38,903 bases of DNA from DAOTZS01 sp034434335 (lineage in GTDB: Bacteria; Chloroflexota; Anaerolineae; CG2-30-64-16), in NCBI GenBank assembly GCA_034434335.1, contig DAOTZS010000018.1, positions 1-38,903 on the forward strand. Direction: 5' to 3'. The notes under the pieces are model-generated. The model was not told the DNA's origin. It made no database searches and was given only the letters and a program-made list of their open reading frames with translations. Position 1 is the first letter of the stretch, and each line of letters opens with the position of its first letter. Below are positions 25,172 through 33,444 of the stretch, piece by piece. The position numbers and the translations under genes were made by a program.

Positions 25172-26103
25172 GCAAGTTTCAGATACCAGATGCCAGGCCC
25201 GATGCGGCGGTGGCGCGAGCGGTGACCGCCTATCGGCCGGCAGTCGCTGAGGCCGCGGCCTTTGAGGACTTGCGACGTACATTGCACCGGCTGGGGCGCA
25301 GTCCCCTCTCGCTGATAGGGCTGAGTATTGTCCTGGGCCTGGTCGTGTTGGCCATCTTCGCACCCCAGATCGCGCCCTACCCCGAGGATGTGGCAGCAGT
25401 GCACTTCGATCGCCTCTTTCAGCCTCCCAGCGCCCGCTTTCCCTTTGGCACCGATGAGGTGGGGCGAGATGTGCTCAGCCGGGTCATCTTTGGCACCCGC
25501 ATTTCCCTCTCGCTGGGCGTAGCGGTGCTGGCCATCTCCCTGGCTATCGGCGTGCCGCTGGGCCTCATCGCAGGGTACGTGGGAGGCCCGGTCAACACCT
25601 TCATCATGCGGCTCACCGATATCTTCCTGGCCATCCCACCCCTGGTGCTGGCGCTGGCGGTCAGCGCGGTGCTCACCCCCACCCTTGAAAACAGCATCTT
25701 TGCCATCGCCTTTGGCTGGTGGCCATGGTATACGCGCCTGATCCAGGGGCAAGTCCTTTCTATCAAGGAGGAGACCTTTGTGGAGGCCTGTCGCTCGGCA
25801 GGTGCCAACCCTCTCTATATTGCCTTCAAAGAGATTCTGCCCAACTGTCTTTCCATCCTGATCGTGAAGGTGACCCTCGACATTGGCTACGCCATCCTCA
25901 CCGGCGCTGTGTTGGGCTTCCTGGGGCTGGGGGTGCGGCCGCCTACCCCCGAATGGGGCACCATAGCCAGTAAGGGGCGCCTGCATCTGCCCACGCGCTG
26001 GTGGATGACCACCTTCTCCGGGCTGGGGATCTTCGTCACCGTGCTGGGCTTCAACTTGTTGGGGGATGGGCTGCGCGACGCTTTCGACGTGGAGCTGGAG
26101 TAG
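25168..26103 (+). CDS. ABC importer permease, DppC/OppC type
   Basis: 311-residue partner permease. A cytoplasmic N-terminal extension (about 45 residues) leads into the first helix (LSLIGLSIVLGLVVLAIFAPQIAPY). The DppC marker FPFGTDEVGRDVLSRVIFGTRIS and the EAA loop FVEACRSAGANPLYIAFKEIL are present, and it ends with FNLLGDGLRDAFDVELE. Its start overlaps the DppB-like stop (ATGA), and the first ATPase gene begins 3 nt after its stop, so the subunits are translationally coupled. Confidence 0.95.
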   Translation: MSKFQIPDARPDAAVARAVTAYRPAVAEAAAFEDLRRTLHRLGRSPLSLIGLSIVLGLVVLAIFAPQIAPYPEDVAAVHFDRLFQPPSARFPFGTDEVGRDVLSRVIFGTRISLSLGVAVLAISLAIGVPLGLIAGYVGGPVNTFIMRLTDIFLAIPPLVLALAVSAVLTPTLENSIFAIAFGWWPWYTRLIQGQVLSIKEETFVEACRSAGANPLYIAFKEILPNCLSILIVKVTLDIGYAILTGAVLGFLGLGVRPPTPEWGTIASKGRLHLPTRWWMTTFSGLGIFVTVLGFNLLGDGLRDAFDVELE

Positions 26104-26105
26104 CC

Positions 26106-27119
26106 ATGCTGGACGTCACCGACCTGCGCGTCTATTTCGATGTCTTCGAAGGCGAAGCCCGCGTTGTGAACGGCGTCAGCCTGCATGTGGGCGAAGGGGA
26201 TACGGTGGCACTGGTCGGCGAGACCGGATGTGGCAAGTCGGTGACGGTCAAAACCATCCTGCGCATCGTGCCATCCCCGCCGGCCCGTATTGTCAGCGGG
26301 CAAATCCGCTACAAAGGCCGTGACTTGCTGGCCATGGACGAAGATGCCCTCTATGGGCTGCGGGGCAAGGAAATCGCCCTCATCCCCCAGGAGCCCATGA
26401 GCTCTCTGAACCCCGTTTTCACCATCGAGCAGCAATTCACCGAACTGATCCGTTGGCAGGGCCGGCGCCGGGTGAGCTGGGCTGCCCGGTTAGCTGCCTC
26501 CTTCGACTCTGCAGCCAAACAGGATGCGCGGGCTCGCGCGCTTGATCTGTTGGCCAAGATGAACATCCCGGACCCCGTGCGCGTTATGCGCAGCTATCCG
26601 GTTGAGCTCAGCGGCGGCATGTGCCAGCGGGTGCTGATCGCCATGGCCCTGGCCGGCAACCCTTCCCTGCTGGTAGCCGATGAACCGGGCACCGCCCTTG
26701 ACGTCACTACCCAGGAACAGATCCTACAACTTCTAAAGGAGCGTGTAACGAACCAGAGACTTGCTGTCCTCTACATTACCCACAACCTGGGGGTGGCCCG
26801 GCAGATGACGGAGCGCATCTACGTCATGTATGCAGGGGAGATTGTGGAGGAGGCACCGACAGCCGAGCTCTTTCGCAACCCCTCTCACCCTTATACCCAG
26901 GGCCTGCTGGCTTCCCTTCCCAAGCTGACCGGCGAGAAAATGATGGCCATTGAGGGTCGCATCCCCGACTACACGGCCCCCCCGCCGGGGTGTCGCTTTC
27001 ACCCCCGCTGTGGGTACGTCATGGCCCAGTGTGAGGAGATCAGGCCAACTCTCGTGACCATCGGCCCAGGCCACAGGGTGGCCTGCCACCTGTACGGAGG
27101 GGAGAGTCGGAAGAGTTAG
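26106..27119 (+). CDS. ABC importer ATPase, DppD/OppD type
   Basis: 337-residue ATPase. Walker A is GETGCGKS (residues 38-45), the Q-loop lies in LIPQEPMSSLNPVF, the signature is LSGGMCQRVLIAMAL, Walker B and D-loop read LLVADEPGTALDV, and the switch is YITHNLG. Most family members have DEPTTALD; here the first Thr is Gly. The signature carries MC where MR or MQ is usual. The C-terminal oligopeptide-type extension has the Cys pairs of GCRFHPRCGY and AQCEE. GGAG lies 5 nt before the ATG. It probably forms the heterodimer with the OppF-like subunit. Confidence 0.95.
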   Translation: MLDVTDLRVYFDVFEGEARVVNGVSLHVGEGDTVALVGETGCGKSVTVKTILRIVPSPPARIVSGQIRYKGRDLLAMDEDALYGLRGKEIALIPQEPMSSLNPVFTIEQQFTELIRWQGRRRVSWAARLAASFDSAAKQDARARALDLLAKMNIPDPVRVMRSYPVELSGGMCQRVLIAMALAGNPSLLVADEPGTALDVTTQEQILQLLKERVTNQRLAVLYITHNLGVARQMTERIYVMYAGEIVEEAPTAELFRNPSHPYTQGLLASLPKLTGEKMMAIEGRIPDYTAPPPGCRFHPRCGYVMAQCEEIRPTLVTIGPGHRVACHLYGGESRKS

Positions 27120-27146
27120 GTTATCCTACGGAGGCAGGCCAGCTTG

Positions 27147-28139
27147 ATGGAAAGGCCACGAATGAACGTACTGCTCTCGGTCAGCCACCTCAAGAAGTAC
27201 TTTCCTATCACTGCCGGCATCCTGGGCCGGCGGGTGGGTGAGGTCAAGGCGGTGGACGATGTCTCCTTTGAGATCCTGGAGGGGCAGACCTTCGCCCTGG
27301 TCGGGGAATCGGGTTCGGGCAAGACCACCGTTGGCAAAACCCTTATCCGGCTGATCCGCCCCACGGCCGGCAGTATTCTCTTTGGCACCACCGACCTGGC
27401 CAGGCTGCGGGAGGGGGAGCTCAAGAGCTGGCGCCGGCAGATGCAGATCGTGTTTCAGGACCCCTCCTCATCCCTTAACCCGCGCCGGCGCATCTGCGAC
27501 ATCATCGGCACGCCGCTCGAAGTGCATGGCATCGGCACCAAGCCCGAGCGGATGCACCAGGTGCGGGAGCTCCTGAATATGGTCGAGCTGCCCGAAAGGT
27601 ATTTCTACAGCTACCCTCATGCCCTGAGCGGCGGCCAGAAGCAACGGGTGGCCATCGCGCGCGCCCTGGCCTTGCGCCCTCGCTTTGTGGTGCTGGATGA
27701 ACCGACCTCGGCCCTGGATGTCTCGGTGCAGGCCAAGATCCTGGAGCTGCTGGCCCGGCTTCAGCAGGAGCTCAACCTGACCTACCTGCTCATCACCCAT
27801 GACTTGAGCGTGGTCAAGAACTTCTCTGACCATGTGGCGGTGATGTACCTGGGCAAGTTCATGGAGACTGCCCCGACCCAAGAGTTGTTTGCCAACCCGT
27901 TGCACCCCTACACCCGGGCCCTGCTCTCAGCCATCCCTGTCGTCACCGAAGAGGAATTGAAACTGATCCCCCAACGCATCACACTGGAAGGGGAGATCCC
28001 CAGCCCGGCCAACGCGCCCACCGGATGTGTCTTTCACACCCGCTGTTACGCCCGAATGGCGAAGTGTGCTAGCGAACCACCGCCCCTGATCCAGATCAGC
28101 GACCATCACCAGGTGCGATGTCACCTGTTCAGCCCATAG
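27147..28139 (+). CDS. ABC importer ATPase, DppF/OppF type
   Basis: 330-residue second ATPase of the importer. It has KKYFPITAGILGRRVGEVKAV, typical of OppF, Walker A GESGSGKT (residues 53-60), QIVFQDPSSSLNPR, signature LSGGQKQRVAIARAL, Walker B FVVLDEPTSALDVS and ITHDLSVV. The C-terminal Cys-containing extension has GCVFHTRCYARMAKC. All canonical residues are present, in contrast to its OppD-like partner. The start is one of TTG 27144, ATG 27147 or ATG 27162; I used 27147. The gene ends 38 nt before the first M29-like enzyme gene, with a small GGACGG/CCGTCC stem between. Confidence 0.95.
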   Translation: MERPRMNVLLSVSHLKKYFPITAGILGRRVGEVKAVDDVSFEILEGQTFALVGESGSGKTTVGKTLIRLIRPTAGSILFGTTDLARLREGELKSWRRQMQIVFQDPSSSLNPRRRICDIIGTPLEVHGIGTKPERMHQVRELLNMVELPERYFYSYPHALSGGQKQRVAIARALALRPRFVVLDEPTSALDVSVQAKILELLARLQQELNLTYLLITHDLSVVKNFSDHVAVMYLGKFMETAPTQELFANPLHPYTRALLSAIPVVTEEELKLIPQRITLEGEIPSPANAPTGCVFHTRCYARMAKCASEPPPLIQISDHHQVRCHLFSP

Positions 28140-28177
28140 GTGGACGGCTGCCCGTCCTGTGTAGGAGGTAGACTTAC

Positions 28178-29230
28178 ATGGTACTCGTTGAACGCTCGGA
28201 GATTGAAGGCGCAGTCCTGAAGATGCTCACCGTGAACATGGGCCTCAAGCCCGGCGAACGGCTGCTTGTGCTCACCGACGTGCCGACACAGCAACAGTGG
28301 ACGACCGCAGATCAGCCGTTTCTGGTCGCCATGGTGCGACGCGCGCTGCTGGCGCGGGCCGTGGCCGAGATTGCCCGGGAGCGGATGGCCGGGGTAGAGG
28401 TGAGTTTCCTGCCCTTCCCTTCCACCGGCCGCAACGCCGTCGAGCCACCACCGGAGGTGGCCAGCCAGATGAAGAGTGCCCACGTTGTCGTCATCATCAC
28501 CTCGTTTTCCCTCTCCCACACCGATGCCCGCGCCGAGGCGTGCCGCGCCGGCGCGCGCATCGCCTCCATGCCCCGCTTCATCCCTGAGATGTTCTACCCG
28601 GGCGGCCCCATGGATGCCGATTATGTAAAGGTTCGCCGCCTGACGGAACAGCTCGCGGCACGGGTCACCCCGGCCCGTCAGGTGCACATCACCTGCCCGG
28701 CCGGCACCGATATCCGCTTCAGCGTGGAGGGCCGGCCAGGCCAGGTAGATGCTGGCATCTACACCCAACCGGGGGCCTGGGGCAACCTCCCTGCCGGCGA
28801 GATGTATTGCGTGCCCGTGGAAGGCACCGCGGAAGGGATCATCCGCGTGACCCCTGGCTGGCACGCCGGGTTAACCACCCCTATGACCATGGCCTTCGCG
28901 GGCGGCGAGCTGGTCGAACTACACGGTGGCGGCGCGGTTGGTGACGAGCTGCGTGACCTGTTGCGCCCCGGCGTCGAGGCCCAGCCTTACAAAGCGCGGC
29001 GCAACCTGGGCGAGTTCGGGGTGGGCACCAACCCCAACGCCCGCCGCATTGACATCACCCTGGAAGCCGAGAAGATCCTGGGCACTGTGCACCTGGCCTT
29101 AGGGGACAACTCCCACATGGGTGGGCTGGTTCACGCCGACTATCATCAGGACTTCGTCATCCCCAAGCCCAGCTTCACCCTGGATGGCGAACTCACCATG
29201 CGCGATGGGGAGCTGCTTATCGGGGAGTAA
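28178..29230 (+). CDS. M29-type aminopeptidase-like metalloenzyme
   Basis: 350-residue protein of the M29 (thermophilic aminopeptidase T/PepS) fold group. The expected metal ligands of the peptidase line are present: E208 in LPAGEMYCV, E279 in LGEFGVGTN, H305 in GTVHLALG, and the HADYHQD block with H319, H323 and D325. NPNARRIDITLEAEKILGT is also family-typical. True M29 enzymes release N-terminal residues from peptides with two metal ions; many relatives of this size are uncharacterised. AGGAGG lies 9 nt before the ATG. It follows the importer ATPase genes and precedes a diverged paralogue, so it probably acts on the imported compound inside the cell. There is no signal peptide. Confidence 0.85.
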   Translation: MVLVERSEIEGAVLKMLTVNMGLKPGERLLVLTDVPTQQQWTTADQPFLVAMVRRALLARAVAEIARERMAGVEVSFLPFPSTGRNAVEPPPEVASQMKSAHVVVIITSFSLSHTDARAEACRAGARIASMPRFIPEMFYPGGPMDADYVKVRRLTEQLAARVTPARQVHITCPAGTDIRFSVEGRPGQVDAGIYTQPGAWGNLPAGEMYCVPVEGTAEGIIRVTPGWHAGLTTPMTMAFAGGELVELHGGGAVGDELRDLLRPGVEAQPYKARRNLGEFGVGTNPNARRIDITLEAEKILGTVHLALGDNSHMGGLVHADYHQDFVIPKPSFTLDGELTMRDGELLIGE

Positions 29231-29262
29231 GAACGAAGGATCAAAGGAAGGAGGACAAAAGA

Positions 29263-30327
29263 ATGGAACTCGCGCTTGGAACGGAACCCACCCGCACCTA
29301 TCTGGCCTTTGAATTGGCAAGAGGGGCGCGCAAGCTGATCGAAGATATCATGTTGACCAGGCCGGGCGAGGAGGTGGTGATCACCGCCGACACCTCCAGC
29401 GACTGGCGTGTGGTCGAAGCTACCGCGCAGGCAGCCTTCGCCGCCGGGGCCACGCCTACCGTGGTGTGGTACGAGAGCCGGCCCGGCGCGGTGATAGAGC
29501 CGCCGAAGGCCGTGGCCGGGGCCATCCGCCAGGCCGACGTGTGGGTCGAGTATGCAGTGGCCTACCTGCTGCACACCGAAGCCTACAAGCGCGCCCTGGA
29601 GCAGGGTTGCCGCTACATCTGCCTGACCGGCATGGACGTGGAGATGATGGTCCGTACCATTGCCCAGGTAGACTATCCCAAGCTCATCGCCCTCAGCCAC
29701 GCCCTGGGCCGGGTGATCGCCCAGGCCGACGAGATCCGGGTCACCAGCCCGGCCGGCACATCTCTCACCGCGCGCATGGGCGGCCGCAAAATCCGCTATT
29801 CCGGCAAACTGGCCGACACGCCGGGGGAACCGATCATGCTGGGAGGGCAGATCTCCTGGTGCCCCCTGGAAGAGACCATCGAAGGCACTATCGTTTTCGA
29901 TGGCGCGTGCTGGCCACCCAAGGAGCTGGGCCTGCTCCGCGCACCTATCAGGCTGACCCTGGAAAAAGGACGGGTGACCAGGGTCGAGGGCGGGCATGAA
30001 GCCCGCACCCTGGAGCGCTGGTTCGCCTCCATCGGCAATCCCAACATCTACCGCCTGGCCCACTATTCACTGGGCTTCAACCCCGGCGTCACCCGCTGCA
30101 CCGGCCGCATCGTGGAAGACGAGCGGGTGTTCGGCTGCATCGAGTTCGGCATCGGCAGCCAGGGCAAGCAGATCGGCGGGCTGACCTGGGATGCCGGCGG
30201 CCACACTGACGGCATCGTGCTCAACCCCAGCATCTACCTGGATGGCCAGCCTCTGGAAGAAGAGGGCCGTTACGTGCACCCCGATGTGGTGGCAGCCTGC
30301 CGTGAGTTGGGGGTAGCGGGCTATTGA
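29263..30327 (+). CDS. Diverged M29 / NicX-like metalloenzyme
   Basis: 354-residue paralogue of the preceding gene. Aligned by eye, the peptidase ligands are changed: the first Glu is Gln196 (GGQISW), the second Glu is His267 (LAHYSLGFNP) and the His of GTVH is Glu294 (FGCIEFG). H314-Thr-D316 (GGHTDGI) is kept. His267 with H314-x-D316 matches the order and near-identical positions of the Fe(II) ligands I recall for NicX, 2,5-dihydroxypyridine 5,6-dioxygenase (H265, H318, D320), which shares the M29 fold. A mononuclear 2-His-1-carboxylate enzyme is therefore more likely than a two-metal peptidase; the substrate is unknown. GGAGG lies 8 nt before the ATG, and the stop overlaps the DUF917 start by 1 nt. 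Confidence 0.8.
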   Translation: MELALGTEPTRTYLAFELARGARKLIEDIMLTRPGEEVVITADTSSDWRVVEATAQAAFAAGATPTVVWYESRPGAVIEPPKAVAGAIRQADVWVEYAVAYLLHTEAYKRALEQGCRYICLTGMDVEMMVRTIAQVDYPKLIALSHALGRVIAQADEIRVTSPAGTSLTARMGGRKIRYSGKLADTPGEPIMLGGQISWCPLEETIEGTIVFDGACWPPKELGLLRAPIRLTLEKGRVTRVEGGHEARTLERWFASIGNPNIYRLAHYSLGFNPGVTRCTGRIVEDERVFGCIEFGIGSQGKQIGGLTWDAGGHTDGIVLNPSIYLDGQPLEEEGRYVHPDVVAACRELGVAGY

Positions 30328-31397
30328 TGGTGGATATAACAATTGACGAAGAGACCGTACGGGCTGCGGCTTATGGGGGTGCCCTGTTGGGGGGCGGGGG
30401 TGGCGGTGCAATCGAGGAGGGTCTGCGCCTGGGCCGGCTGGCTCTGGAGTTGGGCCGGCCACGACTTATTTCCCTGGCCGACCTGGACGATCAGGCTATT
30501 CTGGTGACCGTGGCGGCAGTGGGCGCGCCCTCGGCTACCACTAAGCATGTTGAGCCGCGCCACTATGTGCAGGCCGTCGAACTGCTGCTGGCTTATCTTG
30601 ACACGCCGGTGGCTGGCCTCATCACCAACGAGAACGGCGGCATGGCCACCCTCAACGGCTGGCTGCAGTCGGGTGTCACCGGACTGCCGGTGGTGGACGC
30701 GCCCTGCAACGGCCGCGCCCACCCCACGGGCATGATGGGTGCCATGGGCCTGGACCAGGTGCCAGATTACGTAGCCAGGCAGGCGGCAGTGGGCGGCGAC
30801 CCAGAGGCCGGCCGCCATGTGCGCCTCTACGTCGAGGGCAGCCTTACATCGGCGGCGCGGCTGGTGCGCCAGGCGGCGGTGGAAGCGGGCGGGCTGGTAG
30901 CCGTGGCCCGCAACCCGGTGACGGTGGGCTATGCCCGGCAACACGCTGCGCCAGGGGCGGTGGGGCAGGCCATTCACGTGGGGCGAGCACTCCTGGCCGC
31001 AGCCAATTCACAGGAAGCGGCCGAGGCCGTATGCCAGGTGTTGGGCGGCGAACTGATCTGCCAGGCCCAGGTGACGCATGTCGCCCTGCGCAGCGAGGCC
31101 GGCTTCGACGTGGGCCGGATCGAGCTGGCCGGCGGCTACGAGCTCACCTTCTGGAACGAGTATATGACGCTGGAGCACCAGGGCCGGCGGTTGGCTACCT
31201 TCCCCGACCTGATCGCCACCCTCTCGGCTGCCGAACCCCGGCCGCTGACCTCGGCCGAGATCCGCCAGGGACAGACGCTTCTCGTTATCCGTGTAGCCAA
31301 GGAGCAGCTGCGCCTTGGAGCCGGTATGCGCCGGGCCGAGCTCTTCCGTGCCGCCGAAGAGGCGGTGGGGAAAGAGATCATCCGTTATGTGTTCTGA
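30327..31397 (+). CDS. DUF917 family protein
   Basis: 356-residue cytoplasmic protein with the DUF917 pattern: a glycine-rich N-terminus (ALLGGGGGGAIEEG), ATTKHVEPRHY, ITNENGGMATLNGW and PVVDAPCNGRAHPTGMMG. It has a C-terminal beta-rich domain (LTFWNEYMTLEHQGRRLATFPDLIA) that ends with AVGKEIIRYVF. DUF917 proteins are often found near hydantoinases and peptide-type transporters and resemble parts of hydantoinase/oxoprolinase systems, but no reaction is established. The ATG overlaps the preceding stop (TGATG). The conserved Cys of DAPCNGR and the His and Asp residues are candidates for an active site. Confidence 0.88.
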   Translation: MVDITIDEETVRAAAYGGALLGGGGGGAIEEGLRLGRLALELGRPRLISLADLDDQAILVTVAAVGAPSATTKHVEPRHYVQAVELLLAYLDTPVAGLITNENGGMATLNGWLQSGVTGLPVVDAPCNGRAHPTGMMGAMGLDQVPDYVARQAAVGGDPEAGRHVRLYVEGSLTSAARLVRQAAVEAGGLVAVARNPVTVGYARQHAAPGAVGQAIHVGRALLAAANSQEAAEAVCQVLGGELICQAQVTHVALRSEAGFDVGRIELAGGYELTFWNEYMTLEHQGRRLATFPDLIATLSAAEPRPLTSAEIRQGQTLLVIRVAKEQLRLGAGMRRAELFRAAEEAVGKEIIRYVF

Positions 31398-31417
31398 ACT
31401 CAGTAAGGGATACAGCG

Positions 31418-32359
31418 ATGACCCTGAAACAAACCCTTGAGGCCTACGAACTGCTGGACAGCGCCATAGTCAACGGCCATGCCGTGGCTGAAGTGCTGCG
31501 GGAGCGGGGCCTGCAACCGGAAGTGATTCCGGTGCAGGGCGAACAGGGCAGCACCGACTTCGTGCGCGTCCTGGTCCCTGGCACGGCGGGCAAGCAGGCC
31601 GGCGGCAACGCGGCCACCCTGGGCATCATCGGTCGGCTGGGGGGCATTGGCGCCCGGCCAGTGGCTATCGGCCTGGTCTCCGATGCCGACGGTGCCATCA
31701 CGGCCCTGGCCTGCGCGCTCAAGCTGGCCGACATGGCCCGTAACGGCGACCGCCTCCCCGGCGACGTTATCGTCGCTACCCACATCTGTCCCAACGCGCC
31801 CACTCAGCCCCATGATCCCGTGCCCTTCATGGGCTCGCCGGTAGACCTCGCCACCATGAACCGCTATGAGGTCCACCCGGACATGGACGCTATCCTCTCG
31901 GTAGACACCACGCGCGGGAACTGGGTGATTAACCGGCGAGGGTTTGCCATCTCGCCCACAGTGAAAGAGGGCTACATCCTCCAGGTCAGCCCGGATCTCC
32001 TGCGCATCATGTCGGCCGTAACCGGCCAGCCACCGGTGGTGCTGCCCATCACCACCCAAGACATCACGCCCTACGGCAACGGCATTCCGCATATCAACAG
32101 CATCATGCAACCGGCCACGGCCACGGCTGCCCCGGTCGTGGGGGTGGCCCTCACGGCCGAGGTCGCCGTCCCCGGCTGCGCCACAGGAGCCAGCCAGGTT
32201 ACCGACATTGAGATGGCCGTGCGCTTCTGCCTGGAAGTCGCCAAGGCCTTTGGCCGCGGGGAGTGCGCCTTCTACGACCCCCAGGTGTTCGACCGGCTGG
32301 TGGCCCTCTATGGCCCGATGAGGCATCTGCAGACAGTAGGGCGGAAAGAACCGCTATGA
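31418..32359 (+). CDS. DUF1177 family protein
   Basis: 313-residue cytoplasmic protein matching DUF1177. It begins MTLKQTLEAYELLDSA and has TDFVRVLVPG, ATLGIIGRLGGIGARP and IGLVSDADGAITALA. It also has ATHICPNAPTQPHDPVPFMGSP and SVDTTRGNWVINRRGFAISP, and ends near FYDPQVFDRLVALYG. Its alternating acidic and histidine positions (D88/D90 region, HICP, HDPVPF, D in SVDTT) recall metallohydrolases of the aminopeptidase type, but the biochemistry is unknown. AAGGGA lies about 8 nt before the ATG. The stop overlaps the AroM-like start by 4 nt (ATGA), so DUF1177 and the AroM-like protein are translated as a pair. Confidence 0.88.
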   Translation: MTLKQTLEAYELLDSAIVNGHAVAEVLRERGLQPEVIPVQGEQGSTDFVRVLVPGTAGKQAGGNAATLGIIGRLGGIGARPVAIGLVSDADGAITALACALKLADMARNGDRLPGDVIVATHICPNAPTQPHDPVPFMGSPVDLATMNRYEVHPDMDAILSVDTTRGNWVINRRGFAISPTVKEGYILQVSPDLLRIMSAVTGQPPVVLPITTQDITPYGNGIPHINSIMQPATATAAPVVGVALTAEVAVPGCATGASQVTDIEMAVRFCLEVAKAFGRGECAFYDPQVFDRLVALYGPMRHLQTVGRKEPL

Positions 32360-33054
32360 GCGCTGAGCTTCTGCAACTCGTGCTCGGCCTGGTGACCATT
32401 GGCCAGTCCCCGCGCGACGACATCCTGCCCCAGATGCTCCCCTTCCTGCCGGCAGGAGCCACCATATGGCAGGCAGGCGCGCTGGACAGCCTGACTCCGG
32501 AGCAGATCGCGGAGCTGGCTCCCGCGCCTGGAGATTATGTGCTGCACACTCGCGTCCGAGATGGCTCAGCCGTGACGGTAGGCCGGCGCCAGCTCCTGCC
32601 ACGAGTTCAGGCCTGCCTGGACCGGCTGGCGGCCAGGGGCGCCAATCCCATCCTCCTGCTCTGCACGGGCGAGCTCCCGGGGCTCACCTTTCCTGGGCTG
32701 CTGATCGAGCCCGACCGCCTGCTGGCCAGCGTGGTTCACGGCTTCCGGCCGCGCAGGCTGGGAGTGCTGCTACCGCTCTCATCTCAGGTGGACGTCGTAG
32801 CTGAGAAGTGGCGCTCTGCGGCCCCCGAATTGATCCTGGAGTGCGCATCACCGTATGGCAGCGACGATGATGTCCGACGCGCCGCGGCTGCATTGGCAGG
32901 ACGCAGGCCCGACCTGGTGGTGATGGACTGCATGGGCTACACAGCGCGGCATAAGGGGTTGGTGGCCGATCTCTGCGGCTGCCCGGTGATCCTGGCCGCC
33001 AGCCTGGTCGCACGCCTGACAGCCGAGCTGCTTGATCGGGTATCTTGTCAATAG
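32356..33054 (+). CDS. AroM-like protein (Asp/Glu racemase superfamily)
   Basis: 232-residue protein of the AroM family. The N-terminal signature LVTIGQSPRDDILP is followed by LHTRVRDGSAVTVGRR, LLCTGELPGL (Cys where racemases carry the first catalytic Cys), RLGVLLPLSSQ and DLVVMDCMGYTARHK (second Cys). The two-Cys arrangement resembles Asp/Glu/hydantoin racemases and maleate isomerase. AroM itself has no settled function. It is the last gene of the run, coupled to DUF1177 by ATGA. If it is a racemase or cis-trans isomerase, it would process a chiral or maleate-like product of the upstream enzymes; that is inference. Confidence 0.88.
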   Translation: MSAELLQLVLGLVTIGQSPRDDILPQMLPFLPAGATIWQAGALDSLTPEQIAELAPAPGDYVLHTRVRDGSAVTVGRRQLLPRVQACLDRLAARGANPILLLCTGELPGLTFPGLLIEPDRLLASVVHGFRPRRLGVLLPLSSQVDVVAEKWRSAAPELILECASPYGSDDDVRRAAAALAGRRPDLVVMDCMGYTARHKGLVADLCGCPVILAASLVARLTAELLDRVSCQ

Positions 33055-33106
33055 TTCGTGCGCCGCCTTGCGAACGACGTATATGGTATCTGGCACGTCC
33101 CGGGTG

Positions 33107-33141
33107 AGAAGCCCACCGGGTTAGGCTTCTGGCACCAGAAG
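33107..33141 (+). promoter_or_regulatory. Overlapping alternative hairpins after the AroM-like gene
   Basis: AGAAGCC (33107-33113) can pair with GGCTTCT (33124-33130), while CTTCTGG (33126-33132) can pair with CCAGAAG (33135-33141). The two stems share bases and exclude each other. There is no T-tract. It may be a weak terminator or simply 3' structure. Confidence 0.35.
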
Positions 33142-33170
33142 TACGCGCCGCTAGAGCTGGCGAGTTTGGC

Positions 33171-33198
33171 TTGACCGCATGCGATTTTGTGTTATAGT
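33171..33198 (+). promoter_or_regulatory. Candidate promoter for the AbiE operon
   Basis: TTGACC (33171-33176), a 16-nt spacer, then TATAGT (33193-33198). Predicted transcription would start near 33205, 1-2 nt before the target duplication of the family A element, so the whole element would become the 5' leader of the toxin mRNA. Confidence 0.6.
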
Positions 33199-33214
33199 CT
33201 AGTTTGGTTTTTGG

Positions 33215-33408
33215 GTAACTATTCAGGCGGTGACTGGAAGTCACCCTTCTGGGGCCTGCGGCCAGTAGTCGGCCTTCGCCGACCTCTTTGGTGATGCACA
33301 CATGAAGGGTGTCGGCGAAGGACGACACCCCCTCGGGCCGAGCCCTTCGGGGCGAGGGCTGGCACGAAGTGCCCAGGGAGGGCGATTTCAATCGGCCTGA
33401 ATAGTTGC
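33215..33408 (-). mobile_element. IS66-like miniature element (MITE family A), copy 4
   Basis: 194 bp in the opposite orientation to copies 1-3. The ends are GTAACTATTCAGGC and GCCTGAATAGTTGC. It is flanked by a perfect 8-bp duplication, GTTTTTGG (33207-33214 and 33409-33416), the best preserved of the family and a sign of recent insertion. Compared with copies 1 and 2, the GCCCTCG-type hairpin block has moved from one side of the central hairpins to the other. It lies between the candidate promoter at 33171 and the AbiEii gene. Confidence 0.85.
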
Positions 33409-33444
33409 GTTTTTGGGACAAATTTGGGCCAATACAGAAACGAA

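Noticed and set aside
24026..25363. Long minus-strand ORF opposite the DppB-like permease
   Set aside because: Low-complexity His/Gln/Asp-rich translation typical of antisense membrane-protein genes.
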